From Bin87 sp964347975 (GTDB taxonomy: Bacteria > Chloroflexota > Dehalococcoidia > Lucifugimonadales > UBA3495): a DNA stretch of 64,000 nucleotides. Below the pieces are notes generated by a model. It saw only the letters and a program-made list of their open reading frames with translations, was not told the origin of the DNA and searched no databases. The position numbers and the translations under genes are program-made. Each line of letters begins with the position of its first letter. Position 1 is the stretch's first letter. Below are positions 54,755-63,595 of this stretch, one piece after another. Where the stretch lies: contig CAYGAY010000016.1 in assembly GCA_964347975.1 (NCBI GenBank), forward strand, positions 1 through 64,000, given 5' to 3'.

Positions 54755-55834
54755 ATGACTACCGTCACCGCCCACAACACCAACGTTTACGTCGGTCTGG
54801 CCGGCGAGAGCGCTCTCATTATCGGCGCCGAAGGCACCCCGTTGGGCGAAGGGGGAATGTACCGACTCGCCGATGGGCAATCCGAATGGGCGTCCATTGA
54901 GAACGGTTTGCCCGAGAATCCCCAGGTCCGCGCCCTGCTGGCTCACCCTGACCAGCCGGCGACGATTTTCGCCGGCACCCAGGACGGCGTGTATCGCACC
55001 GACGACCGGGGCGAAAACTGGCGCCGCACCGACACTCTCAGCGGAGACGTTTGGTCGCTGGCTGCCCATCCCAACGATTCCAGCATCATGTTCGCCGGCT
55101 ACGATGCGGGGCGGGTGTGTCGTTCCGACGACGGCGGCGCTACGTGGCGGCAATTGAACACCGAAGGGCTGGTGCATCCACACATCACCATGAACCCCCA
55201 CGAAATCTGCAAGCGCGTCATTGGCATCAGCATTGATCCCGCATATCCGGATGATGTGTACGGAGCCATTGAAGTTGGCGGGTTGATAGCCTCCCGAGAC
55301 GGGGGCGAAACCTGGTCCTGCATCACTGACGGGCATTACACCCGCCTGGGACCGGTGGACCTGCACGGCGTGCAGGTTAACCCGGCTCAGCCCGGATTGG
55401 TGTACATCATCACCCAGTTGGCGATGTTCCGCAGCCGTGAACGCGGTAGCGATTGGGAATTCGTGCCCATCGAAGAGATGTTCGAGGGCGGCAGCTACTG
55501 TCGGGATCTGATTGTTGACCCCAGCGATCCCAGCCGAATGTACCTGGCCGCCGGAGCCGGTGGCGGCAGCGCGCCGGCCGGCACCATCGACGCCGGAGTC
55601 CTCGTCCGCTCCACTGATGCGGGCGAAACTTGGGAGCGCGTTGACCTTGGCGAAGTTGCTCCGGCTCGAATGTTCCAGATCGCAATCGACCGCAACGCTC
55701 CTCGCAACGTCTATTGCTGCGACCGGGACGGCCACGTCTATTGCAGCAACGACGGCGGCAATGAGTGGACCCGCACCGATATTCCGGTTGAAATATCCCG
55801 GGGCCGCCACGTCTATCCCATGGTCGCCGCCTAG
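54755..55834 (+). CDS. BNR/sialidase-like beta-propeller protein
   Basis: A 359-residue propeller with repeated Asp-box motifs: TDDRGENWR, SDDGGATWRQL, SRDGGETWS, STDAGETWE and SNDGGNEWTR. Such proteins resemble sialidase or photosystem-II-assembly-factor (YCF48) folds, but catalytic residues of sialidases are not evident. There is no signal peptide. AGGAG lies before the ATG. Confidence 0.8.
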   Translation: MTTVTAHNTNVYVGLAGESALIIGAEGTPLGEGGMYRLADGQSEWASIENGLPENPQVRALLAHPDQPATIFAGTQDGVYRTDDRGENWRRTDTLSGDVWSLAAHPNDSSIMFAGYDAGRVCRSDDGGATWRQLNTEGLVHPHITMNPHEICKRVIGISIDPAYPDDVYGAIEVGGLIASRDGGETWSCITDGHYTRLGPVDLHGVQVNPAQPGLVYIITQLAMFRSRERGSDWEFVPIEEMFEGGSYCRDLIVDPSDPSRMYLAAGAGGGSAPAGTIDAGVLVRSTDAGETWERVDLGEVAPARMFQIAIDRNAPRNVYCCDRDGHVYCSNDGGNEWTRTDIPVEISRGRHVYPMVAA

Positions 55835-55841
55835 TCCTTTT

Positions 55842-55891
55842 CCGTCATTCCGGCGTAGGCCGGAATCCAGGCTGTTTCGCCGGAATGACGG
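55842..55891. repeat. Dispersed repeat family B, copy 4
   Basis: CGTCATTCCGGCGTAGGCCGGAAT followed by GTTTCGCCGGAATGACGG (both written in part). Lies between two plus-strand genes. Confidence 0.7.
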
Positions 55892-55918
55892 AAATGAAAC
55901 CCCGGAGGGATAAAAATC

Positions 55919-56542
55919 GTGTCATCCAACCCGCTGTGGAGCGCAACCCTGCGAGTAGGGGAAGCCGACCTGGAATACATGGCTCTGGAGGCTGGCGATT
56001 TGCCTGAAGACCTGCGCGGCTATCAATTGGCTCGCGAGGGGCCCTTGGACAACCAGGAAATGGCCGAAAACGGGTTCAAGGGGAACACGGCCGACCGGTT
56101 CCGCGAGGCGGGCCGGGTGGGCGGCTTCATGCGCGAATTTGTCCCCACATCAGATGTCTCCCCCGCCAGTGGCGTCAATTTCGTGGGAGCCACCGTTGTA
56201 CATCTATTTGAGAACCCTGGTCAGGTTTCAGGTTGGATGTCGGATATCTTTGTGAAAGACTTTGAAGATAACGTTGGTGAAGGCGTCGGTTCCGGCCAGC
56301 AAATTGTTTCTGTCCAGCGGTTGGAACCCGGCGGATTTTACGACGAGGCAGTGGGGCTTTACGTGCTGCAAGGGGGCCCGGCTGGCCTGCTGTCGTCCAC
56401 AGTGATCGACTTTCGCGTGGGTCGTCTCCTCGGGGTGGCGTTCGTGGGGTCCATCGGTGAACACGACCGCTCGGAACTCGCCACGGAGATGGCGCTGGCC
56501 CTGGAAAAGCGGATCGTGCAAGTGGCTCTGGGCGGGAGGTAG
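55919..56542 (+). CDS. Hypothetical protein
   Basis: A 207-residue soluble protein starting at GTG with GGAGGG about 9 nt upstream. Recognisable pieces are GDLPEDLRGYQLAREGPLDN and a later SGVNFVGATVVHLFENPGQV; the end is LEKRIVQVALGG. The pattern is alpha/beta and lacks membrane segments. I do not recognise a family. Confidence 0.6.
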   Translation: MSSNPLWSATLRVGEADLEYMALEAGDLPEDLRGYQLAREGPLDNQEMAENGFKGNTADRFREAGRVGGFMREFVPTSDVSPASGVNFVGATVVHLFENPGQVSGWMSDIFVKDFEDNVGEGVGSGQQIVSVQRLEPGGFYDEAVGLYVLQGGPAGLLSSTVIDFRVGRLLGVAFVGSIGEHDRSELATEMALALEKRIVQVALGGR

Positions 56543-56643
56543 GGATCTACGATCAATCCACCGGAGGCATCGCCGCAATGTTCCGGCGCTTTTATCAACA
56601 GGCGGCGGCTCATTTGGATGAGCCGTAGTCCGGAGCGTATGCG

Positions 56644-57486
56644 CTACGGCGCAATTGCCGGAGCATCCGCAGGCTGGGTAATCAGGATACTGGGGTCAAT
56701 CAGAATGATTACTATCATCACCCATTCCAGCAGGCCCAGCGCTACCAATACCATCTCCATCAGACTCAATCGCATCCAACCTAACCGCATTCCCAGGCGG
56801 TGCCGCCAGAAGCGATTGATATTGCCTTGCGCCTGATGTATGACAAACGCCAGTAACCCTACTTGCGCTGCATTGAGGGCAAAGTAGGCAACTTGATCCA
56901 CGGGCGTTATCAGTGAATCTGCGACTATCGTGCCCTCTGCCAGTAACAGCATCCACCAAATCAGGCCCAACCCTGCTGCCCTCAGGGGGTTCAGCGTAGT
57001 CGGAACACCACGCATCTCCATCAACTCTTGAAATACTCGGAAGTGCGCGTGTAACCTGAACAACCCATAGAAGGGCACCAACATGGCCAGCGCGTGCCAG
57101 AATGGGTAGGCGGTTTCTCCCGTGTGGTCACGGTAGTGTCGCCAAGTGATGTACGCCCAGTAAAGCGCATATAACCCGGCACTCAAAAAGGTCAACAGGG
57201 CAACTCGAGCCGGGGGTATGTAATAGGGAATGTCGTCGTCGGCCAAGCCGGGGTAATTCGGCCGACTAGGCGCCGGCACGCCGGCCGCCGGGCGATGCTC
57301 CGGGCCGGGAGCGTAGGGTGCGCCGGCGAGTCGGTCAATCCCGGCCGGCGCACTGGACGCGGGGGAAGGCGGTGTCAGTTCGGCGCCGCAGTTGCCGCAA
57401 AAGCGGTGTTCCAGCGCATGATGCGTGCCGCAGCGTGGACAGGTAAGGGCGTCGCCGGAAGCCACGGTGATCAGGCTTTGCCCCAT
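56644..57486 (-). CDS. Zinc-ribbon multi-pass membrane protein
   Basis: A 280-residue protein. An N-terminal zinc ribbon (CPRCGTHHALEHRFCGNCG) is followed by a Pro-rich linker and then by about five or six membrane helices (VALLTFLSAGLYALYWAYI, YPFWHALAMLVPFYGLF, LGLIWWMLLLAEGTIV, VLVALGLLEWVMIVIILI). A DUF4234-like layout is possible. It overlaps the end of the FAH gene by 16 nt, so coupled expression is likely. Confidence 0.65.
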   Translation of the reverse strand: MGQSLITVASGDALTCPRCGTHHALEHRFCGNCGAELTPPSPASSAPAGIDRLAGAPYAPGPEHRPAAGVPAPSRPNYPGLADDDIPYYIPPARVALLTFLSAGLYALYWAYITWRHYRDHTGETAYPFWHALAMLVPFYGLFRLHAHFRVFQELMEMRGVPTTLNPLRAAGLGLIWWMLLLAEGTIVADSLITPVDQVAYFALNAAQVGLLAFVIHQAQGNINRFWRHRLGMRLGWMRLSLMEMVLVALGLLEWVMIVIILIDPSILITQPADAPAIAP

Positions 57487-58256
57487 ACCACGGGGTTGCT
57501 CAGCGTGCCTATGCCGTTGACCGTGATGTCACATACGTCTCCGTCCTTCATATTTTCGGTCGCGCCATCGGTTCCCATCCACAGGATGTCGCCAGGCACC
57601 AGGGTGAGATACTTGCTCATGTCGCTGATGTACTCGCGGACGCCGAAAATGGCCGTGTTGAGGTCGTATTCGCCTACCACGCGCTCGTTGACCTGGATGG
57701 TGACGTGCAACTCGTCCGGGTCCAGGCCGGTGGCGATCCACGGGCCCATGGGCTTGAAGGTATCGGTGTTCTTCGCCCGCCACATGGTCCGGTCGTTGCG
57801 TTGCCAATAGCGTTCGCTGACATCGTTCCCGATGGTATAGCCCAGCACGTAATCCAGCGCTTCGCCCTGGCTCACGTTCCGGCATTCCTTGCCGATCACC
57901 ACCACCACCTCGCCTTCATACTGCAGCTCCTCAGTAGCGTCGGCCGGGACCATGATCGGGTCGCCTTGTCCGGTAAGCGCGTTCACTGCGCGGTAACCCA
58001 CGTCGGCTTTTTGGGGCAGGTTGGGTTCTTCGCCGCGCATATGGGCAGCCCAGGTAACGTGCTCGGGGAAATTGATCCCGGCTGCGTAGAAGGTTGGTGG
58101 TATGACCGGAGGCAGCAGTTTTACTGAGCTCAGCGCATACTTGTTGCCCGACTCCTTCAACCCGTCAAAAAGCCCACCCTGCACCTCCACAATGGTATCT
58201 CCTTCAACAATGCCGTGGACCTCGCGGTCCCCGGTGCGAAACCTGCAAATCAGCAT
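57471..58256 (-). CDS. Fumarylacetoacetate hydrolase family protein
   Basis: A 261-residue FAH-fold enzyme that likely cleaves or isomerises C-C bonds in catabolic intermediates. It shows YAAGINFPEHVTWAA, the metal-ligand motif YEGEVVVVIGKE, GYTIGNDVSERYWQ, KNTDTFKPMGPWIATG and MGTDGATENMKDGDVCDI. AGGAGG lies 8 nt before the ATG at 58256. Confidence 0.9.
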   Translation of the reverse strand: MLICRFRTGDREVHGIVEGDTIVEVQGGLFDGLKESGNKYALSSVKLLPPVIPPTFYAAGINFPEHVTWAAHMRGEEPNLPQKADVGYRAVNALTGQGDPIMVPADATEELQYEGEVVVVIGKECRNVSQGEALDYVLGYTIGNDVSERYWQRNDRTMWRAKNTDTFKPMGPWIATGLDPDELHVTIQVNERVVGEYDLNTAIFGVREYISDMSKYLTLVPGDILWMGTDGATENMKDGDVCDITVNGIGTLSNPVVWGKA

Positions 58257-58392
58257 GGCCCTCGCCTCCTGTTCCTGTAAATCAGAGAGTGTTGGTTTGG
58301 TAGCGCTGCTGCCGCCAATTCTGGCACCAACGCGCCGGGGGGTCAAGCGACATCTGCTGCCGCACAGGGCAATCGCTTCATAGACTACGCAC

Positions 58393-58499
58393 CCGTCATT
58401 CCGACGAAAGCCGGAGGTCAAAAGTTATTACATGCAGGAAATAGAAATATAATTGACGAATACAGTCACTAGATTCCCGATTTCGTGGGAATGACGGGC
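58393..58499. repeat. Dispersed repeat family B, copy 5 (diverged)
   Basis: CCCGTCATTCCGACGAAAGCCGG at one end and GATTCCCGATTTCGTGGGAATGACGGG at the other (in part), separated by about 55 nt of AT-rich sequence. Confidence 0.55.
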
Positions 58500-58595
58500 G
58501 AGGGCGGGAATGATGGCGATGGTGCGATTGCCCTGGGGGGTTGTCAGAATCAGGATTTGCCGGATAGAGGATTATCGGGATTGGCGGCGAGTGAG

Positions 58596-58623
58596 GGAGG
58601 GGCGAATAGTCATTCGCTCCTCC
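58596..58623. repeat. Palindrome GGGGCGAAT/ATTCGCTCC, copy 2
   Basis: GGAGGGGCGAAT then AGTC then ATTCGCTCCTCC, nearly the same as 51169-51198. Confidence 0.6.
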
Positions 58624-58730
58624 GAAATGAAGCCGCCCAAAACGTTATGCTGACTGGCCGGCGTTGGCGCCGATGTTATACTTGCGGCGTCCAAAGGATC
58701 CGCAAACACGAATTGCCATGAGGTATCACC

Positions 58731-60377
58731 GTGCAAACGATTGACGCAATTGCTGAAATTTTGAAACGAGAAGGCGTGAAGTACCTTTCCTGTTTCCCGA
58801 CCACGCCGGTTATTGAGGCCTGCGCCGCCGCCGGGATCCGGCCCATCATCTGCCGTCAGGAACGGGTTGGCGTGGGAATTGCCGATGGTTACAGCCGGGT
58901 CACCAACGGCCGGCCGCCGGGCGTTTTCGCGATGCAGTACGGCCCTGGGGCAGAGAACGCGTATTCAGGCGTGGCCACTTCCTTTTCTGACTCGGCGCCC
59001 ATCTTGCTGCTGCCTTTGGGTCATCCCCGCGAGCGGCAAGGGGTGTTCCCCATGTTCGACTCCATCGAGAGTTTCGCCAGCGTGACCAAGCACCTGGAGC
59101 GATTGAACCTATCCGCCAGCACCAGCCAGGTGATGCGCCGGGCGGTCAACGCTCTTTATACCGGACGACCCGGCCCGTCGATGGTGGAAATTCCGGCCGA
59201 CGTGGCCCTGGAAGAGGTTTCGGAGGAAGCATTCTACTGGAGCGGCAACGTCAGGCGTTCCGCGTCCCAGGCGGACCCGGGCGACGTTGAAGCCGCCGCT
59301 CGCGCCTTGTGCTCCGCCTCCTATCCGGTCATCCACGCTGGCCAGGGCGTGATGTACGCCGAGGCCAGCGACGAACTGGTGGAGCTTGCCGAATTGCTGT
59401 CGACTCCCGTGATGACCACCCTGTTGGGCAAGAGCGGTTTTCCCGAGCAGCATCCGTTGGCCCTGGGCAGCGGCTCAGGAGTAATGTCCGGCACCGTGTA
59501 CCACTTCATGCGTCGCTCCGACGTCATCTTCGGCGTGGGCTCCAGCTTCACCAAGCATGGGATGTCGATGAACCTGCCCGCTGGAAAAACCCTCATCCAG
59601 AACACCAACGACCCGCGAGACATCAACAAGGACTATGACGTGCAGTTCCCCGTCATCGGGGACGCCAAGCTCGCGTTGCGACAGATGATTGAAGCCTGCC
59701 GGGAAATCGTGGGCGATAGCCGTCGCAACAACGCGGAGGTGACCGGCGAAATCGCCACCGTGCGCGACGCCTGGCTGGCGGAGTGGAACCACAAGACTAC
59801 CGCCGGCGGCCCGCCGGTCAACCCATATCGGGTTATCACGGATTTTCAAAGGGCCGTACCGGCCGCCGAGGCCATCATCACTCACGACTCGGGCAGCCCC
59901 CGGGACCAGATAACCCCCTTCTACCGATCCGGCGGGCCGCGCACCTACCTGGGTTGGGGGAAGTCCCACGGTCTGGGCACGGGCCTGGGTCTGGTGATCG
60001 GCGCGAAGCTGGCGGACCCCGACAAGATGTGCGTCAACTTCATGGGCGACGCGGCATTCGGCATGGTGGGTCTGGACTTCGAGACCGCCGTACGCAGCGG
60101 CGTTCCGATCACCACCGTCGTTCTGAACAACTCGTCCATGGCCGTGGAAACCAACGCCATGCAGCGGTCGCATGAGCTTTACAACACGCGGGATTTGGGC
60201 GGCAACTACGCCGACATGGGGCGGGCGATGGGTGGCTACGCGGAGCGAGTCACGGACCCTGACGAAATCATTCCGGCGTTCCAGCGAGCGCGGGAGCAGA
60301 ACGAGAACGGCAACGCTGCGTTGCTGGAGTTCATCACCAATCAAGAGATTGAGTATTCCCATCGCCGGGCTTTCTAA
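58731..60377 (+). CDS. Thiamine-diphosphate-dependent enzyme (acetolactate synthase-like)
   Basis: A 548-residue ThDP enzyme of the decarboxylase/acetolactate-synthase type. The catalytic Glu is in CRQERVGVGIADGYSR near residue 44, the central domain is Rossmann-like, and the ThDP/Mg motif runs from GDAAFGM to LNNSSMAVE (residues about 439-470). GTG start with a weak GAGG 7 nt upstream. The LNNSSMAV and the absence of an acetolactate-synthase FAD signature suggest a 2-keto-acid decarboxylase or carboligase of unknown substrate. Confidence 0.88.
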   Translation: MQTIDAIAEILKREGVKYLSCFPTTPVIEACAAAGIRPIICRQERVGVGIADGYSRVTNGRPPGVFAMQYGPGAENAYSGVATSFSDSAPILLLPLGHPRERQGVFPMFDSIESFASVTKHLERLNLSASTSQVMRRAVNALYTGRPGPSMVEIPADVALEEVSEEAFYWSGNVRRSASQADPGDVEAAARALCSASYPVIHAGQGVMYAEASDELVELAELLSTPVMTTLLGKSGFPEQHPLALGSGSGVMSGTVYHFMRRSDVIFGVGSSFTKHGMSMNLPAGKTLIQNTNDPRDINKDYDVQFPVIGDAKLALRQMIEACREIVGDSRRNNAEVTGEIATVRDAWLAEWNHKTTAGGPPVNPYRVITDFQRAVPAAEAIITHDSGSPRDQITPFYRSGGPRTYLGWGKSHGLGTGLGLVIGAKLADPDKMCVNFMGDAAFGMVGLDFETAVRSGVPITTVVLNNSSMAVETNAMQRSHELYNTRDLGGNYADMGRAMGGYAERVTDPDEIIPAFQRAREQNENGNAALLEFITNQEIEYSHRRAF

Positions 60378-60438
60378 CCGTGGGCCGCGCGAATACAGCA
60401 GTAGAGGCGGCCCACAGCAAGGAGCGCCCTCACCCTAA

Positions 60439-60459
60439 CCCTCTCCCTCTGGGAGAGGG
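60439..60459. repeat. Intergenic hairpin CCCTCTCCC/GGGAGAGGG, copy 2
   Basis: A 9-bp perfect stem with a 3-nt loop, preceded by CCCTCACCCTAA. Related to 41737-41759 in the opposite orientation. Confidence 0.6.
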
Positions 60460-60495
60460 AACTCTGGGAACACCCGCTTAGGCGTAAACTGCACG

Positions 60496-61125
60496 ATGGA
60501 TCAGTTGTCCGAGACACACCTGCGCAACGCGGCGGCTCACCTCAAAAAGGGGAAGCCGCGTCCGGCATTGGCGGACCTGGATCTGGCGCTTTTGATCGAT
60601 CCCCAGAACGCTGAGCTGCACTGCCTCAGGGGAAAGGCATTACTGGCGCTGGGCCAGCCGGAGCGCGCGCTGGTCGAGCTGGACCGGGCCATCGACCTCA
60701 GGCCCGATGTTCCCGATGCGTGGCTGCAACGAGCCAGCGCCCAATCGCGATTGACGAACTGGACAGCTGCCGAACACGATGCGACATGGGCCCTCGAGTC
60801 AGGGTGCGACACCTCTGCGGTTTGGCGAATCCGTGGGCAAGCCCGTTACAAGTTGACCCGACTCAAGGAGGCGCTGGCCGACCTGACCGAAGCCATCAGC
60901 CGCGAGCCGAGCGACCCGGCCGCTTTCTACTGGCGAGGGCTGGCCCTCCGCGACAGCGGCGATGACCGTTCGGCAGTAGCGGACTTTAACGCTGCTATTG
61001 CGCTGAACGACCGCTACGCTGAAGCCTATGTCGCCCGCGGCAAGGCGCACGCTAATCTGGGCGAAATGGCGGAGGCCCATTCCGACTGGGCAATTGCCGC
61101 TCAGATGCTGCACCAGTCCCACTGA
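60496..61125 (+). CDS. TPR-repeat protein
   Basis: A 209-residue protein of about five or six tetratricopeptide repeats (for example ALADLDLALLIDPQNAELHC, ALVELDRAIDLRPDVPDAWL, ALADLTEAISREPSDPAAFY, AVADFNAAIALNDRYAEAYV). A protein-interaction scaffold with no catalytic domain and no signal peptide. Confidence 0.85.
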   Translation: MDQLSETHLRNAAAHLKKGKPRPALADLDLALLIDPQNAELHCLRGKALLALGQPERALVELDRAIDLRPDVPDAWLQRASAQSRLTNWTAAEHDATWALESGCDTSAVWRIRGQARYKLTRLKEALADLTEAISREPSDPAAFYWRGLALRDSGDDRSAVADFNAAIALNDRYAEAYVARGKAHANLGEMAEAHSDWAIAAQMLHQSH

Positions 61126-61208
61126 TCGGGGCGATTCTTGCCCGGCGATGTCCCCACGTCCGGACTTACCGCACCGGCGCCGGCCGGTTTTTGACTGGAG
61201 GTTACGAA

Positions 61209-61574
61209 ATGGCCGAGTTGAAATCCAAGTACCTTTTTATCGCGAGCATGGACATCGATCCAGAACATGAAGCCCTGTTCAACGAGGTGTACAACACCGA
61301 GCATTGCCCGCTGCTGAACCAGACTCCCGGTGTACTGGGAGTTACGCGCTACGAAACCCAGCGGCTCGTCATGGCGATGGGAGGCCAGGTGCAGGAAATC
61401 GAGATACCGGGTATGCAGAAGCACCACGCCGTGTACCAGTTGGAAAGCCCGGACGTGCTCACCAGCCCCGAGTGGGCGGAAGGGGTGGACGCGGGGCGCT
61501 GGCCCGGACACGTCCGTCCCCACACCAAAAACCGCCGCCACGTCCTGATGAAGTTGACCTATCCAGAATCGTAG
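61209..61574 (+). CDS. Dimeric alpha/beta-barrel (DUF4286/EthD-like) protein
   Basis: A 121-residue protein with KYLFIASMDIDPEHEALFNE, then HCPLLNQTPGVLGVTRYE, and HHAVYQLESPDVL: the pattern of DUF4286/EthD-like ferredoxin folds, where small proteins of this kind act near catabolic enzymes. GGAGG lies before the ATG at 61209. Confidence 0.62.
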   Translation: MAELKSKYLFIASMDIDPEHEALFNEVYNTEHCPLLNQTPGVLGVTRYETQRLVMAMGGQVQEIEIPGMQKHHAVYQLESPDVLTSPEWAEGVDAGRWPGHVRPHTKNRRHVLMKLTYPES

Positions 61575-61616
61575 GGCAACCACAAGGGTTGCTCTTGCAA
61601 TACCGGTATTCGGGGT

Positions 61617-62531
61617 CTAGTTGGCCCCTCGCATCCGTGGATCCAGTACGTCGCGGAGGGCGTCACCGAGGAGGTTGACCGCGAACACGGTGATGGCGAT
61701 GGCCAACCCCGGGAACACTCCCAGCCACGGGGCGACGTCGAGGGAGTTCTGCGCTACGCCGTTGAGCATGCCGCCCCAGGACGGTACGTCCGGGGGGATG
61801 CCCACGCCCAGGAAGCTCAAGGACGCCTCCACCACGATCGCCCAGCCCAGGGAGATGCTGGCCAGGACGATGAAGGTGGCAGCGCAGTTGGGCGCCATGT
61901 GGCGAAGGATGATGCGCCAGTCGCCGGCGCCCACGGCGCGGGCGGCCAGCACGTAGTCCACCTCTTTGATGCTGAGGGCCTGGGAGCGTATGGTACGCGC
62001 CGCCCCCGGTATGAACACCGCGCTCAGCGCTATCACCACGTTGGTCACTGACGCGCCCAGGATTGCCATGATCGCTAAAGCCAGGATAAGGGCGGGGAAA
62101 GACATCATGGCGTCCATGATCCTCTGGATGACCAGGTCGGTGATGCCTCCGAAGTATCCGCTGACGATGCCAATGAATGCGCCGATGGTTATGCCGAAGA
62201 ACACGCTTAACAGGCCCACCACCAGGGATATACGTGTTCCATATACCAGGCGACTGTACACGTCGCGGCCAATCTGGTCGCCGCCGAGCCAGGTGTCGGC
62301 ATTTGGGGGATTGAAACGGTAAGCTGCGTTCGTCAGTTTCGGGTCGGTTGTAGCCACGAGGGGAGCGAGGGTTGCTACGACAACCAACAGGATAACGACC
62401 GCCGCGCCGAATGCCCCCAGGGGCTTGCGCTGGGCAAAATTGATGATGTTTTCCCAGAGGTTCCGCCTGGGTCGCATCCCGGTTTCCAGCGATTCGGTTG
62501 GGGTTACAGCTCCGGTTGCTTGCTGCGCCAT
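61617..62531 (-). CDS. ABC transporter permease, DppC type (third set)
   Basis: A 304-residue permease with an N-terminal cytosolic segment, helix AFGAAVVILLVVVATLAPLVA, the GGDQIGRDVYSRLVYGTRIS block and the EAA loop RAVGAGDWRIILRHMAPNC. It ends LGDALRDVLDPRMRG. It lies 51 nt after the DppB-type gene. Less similar to the two tandem cassettes than they are to each other. Confidence 0.93.
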   Translation of the reverse strand: MAQQATGAVTPTESLETGMRPRRNLWENIINFAQRKPLGAFGAAVVILLVVVATLAPLVATTDPKLTNAAYRFNPPNADTWLGGDQIGRDVYSRLVYGTRISLVVGLLSVFFGITIGAFIGIVSGYFGGITDLVIQRIMDAMMSFPALILALAIMAILGASVTNVVIALSAVFIPGAARTIRSQALSIKEVDYVLAARAVGAGDWRIILRHMAPNCAATFIVLASISLGWAIVVEASLSFLGVGIPPDVPSWGGMLNGVAQNSLDVAPWLGVFPGLAIAITVFAVNLLGDALRDVLDPRMRGAN

Positions 62532-62582
62532 GTTCCTTTTCCTCGCGGGGTATGCCGGTAAGAAATCCGATACCGGGTCCGC

Positions 62583-63542
62583 TTACTCGTAGCGAATGCG
62601 CGGATCCAGCCACGCGTAAAGCAGGTCAACGACGAGGTTGAGCGCCAACACCATGAACGCTATCACCATGACGATGCTCTGGATCATCGTGTAGTCCCGG
62701 TGCAGGATGCTGTCCACCAGCAGGCGGCCCATGCCGGGCACCAGGAAGATGGTTTCAATCACCACCGTGCCAGCGATCAGCCGACCCACCTGCCAACCCG
62801 AAATCGTTATAATGGGCAGGAAGGCGTTTTTCAGCGCGTGCCGGACGATAACCGCTCTCTCGCGGAGTCCCTTGGACCGGGCGGTGCGGATGTAGTCCTC
62901 GCGGAACACCTCCAACATAGAAGATCGCGTTACGCGGGCGATGAGCGCCATGTTATAGAAACCCAGCGCAACCGCCGGGAAGAACATCTGCTGGAGATTG
63001 GTCCACGGATCCTGCCAAAGGTTGACGTAGCCCAACGGCGGCAGCCAGTCAAACCACGTGACCAGGAAATACACTACCAGTATTCCGATCCAGAAAGTCG
63101 GCATGGCGACGCCGGCGATGGCGATGATGCGAGATGCGTAATCGGCGAGGGTGTCCTGCCGTACCGCCGAGATTACTCCTAACGGCACCGCCACCAGGAA
63201 GGCAAGCAATAAAGCGAAGGCTGCCAGTTCCAGCGTGATGGGCAGTTTGGCGCTGATATCCTCAGAGATCGGCGTGTCAAAGTACATCGATGTGCCGAAA
63301 TCCCAGCGCACCATGCCCCAAACCCAGTCCAGGTACTGGATCGCCAGGGGCCGGTCGGTTCCCAGCTTGGCTCGCAGTTCGTCCAACTGTTGCTGAGAGA
63401 ATTGACCGTCGCCCTCAAACCCCGCCAGCAACAGGAACGCTGGGTCCCCCGGCACCAGTCGCATCAGAGCGAATACTATCAGGGTGACCAGCAGCAGCGT
63501 TGGTATGAACAGCATGAATCGTTTGATGATATAGGCGTTCAT
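62583..63542 (-). CDS. ABC transporter permease, DppB type (third set)
   Basis: A 319-residue permease beginning MNAYIIKRFMLFIPTLLLVT, with RLVPGDPAFLL, the EAA-like loop RTARSKGLRERAVIVRHALKN and the C terminus LLYAWLDPRIRYE. It is followed by the DppC-type gene and preceded by a binding protein. Confidence 0.93.
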   Translation of the reverse strand: MNAYIIKRFMLFIPTLLLVTLIVFALMRLVPGDPAFLLLAGFEGDGQFSQQQLDELRAKLGTDRPLAIQYLDWVWGMVRWDFGTSMYFDTPISEDISAKLPITLELAAFALLLAFLVAVPLGVISAVRQDTLADYASRIIAIAGVAMPTFWIGILVVYFLVTWFDWLPPLGYVNLWQDPWTNLQQMFFPAVALGFYNMALIARVTRSSMLEVFREDYIRTARSKGLRERAVIVRHALKNAFLPIITISGWQVGRLIAGTVVIETIFLVPGMGRLLVDSILHRDYTMIQSIVMVIAFMVLALNLVVDLLYAWLDPRIRYE

Positions 63543-63595
63543 GGCGTCTCCCAGGCTGCTGTTGCGGTGGTGGAATGGTTATTCGGCAACCCGGC

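Larger units (their letters stand above)
58257..58730. other. Divergent intergenic region with repeats
   Basis: No supported gene in these 474 nt. It contains a family B repeat (58393-58499) and a GGGGCGAAT palindrome (58596-58623). A TTATACT lies about 50 nt before the ThDP enzyme start. Confidence 0.6.
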
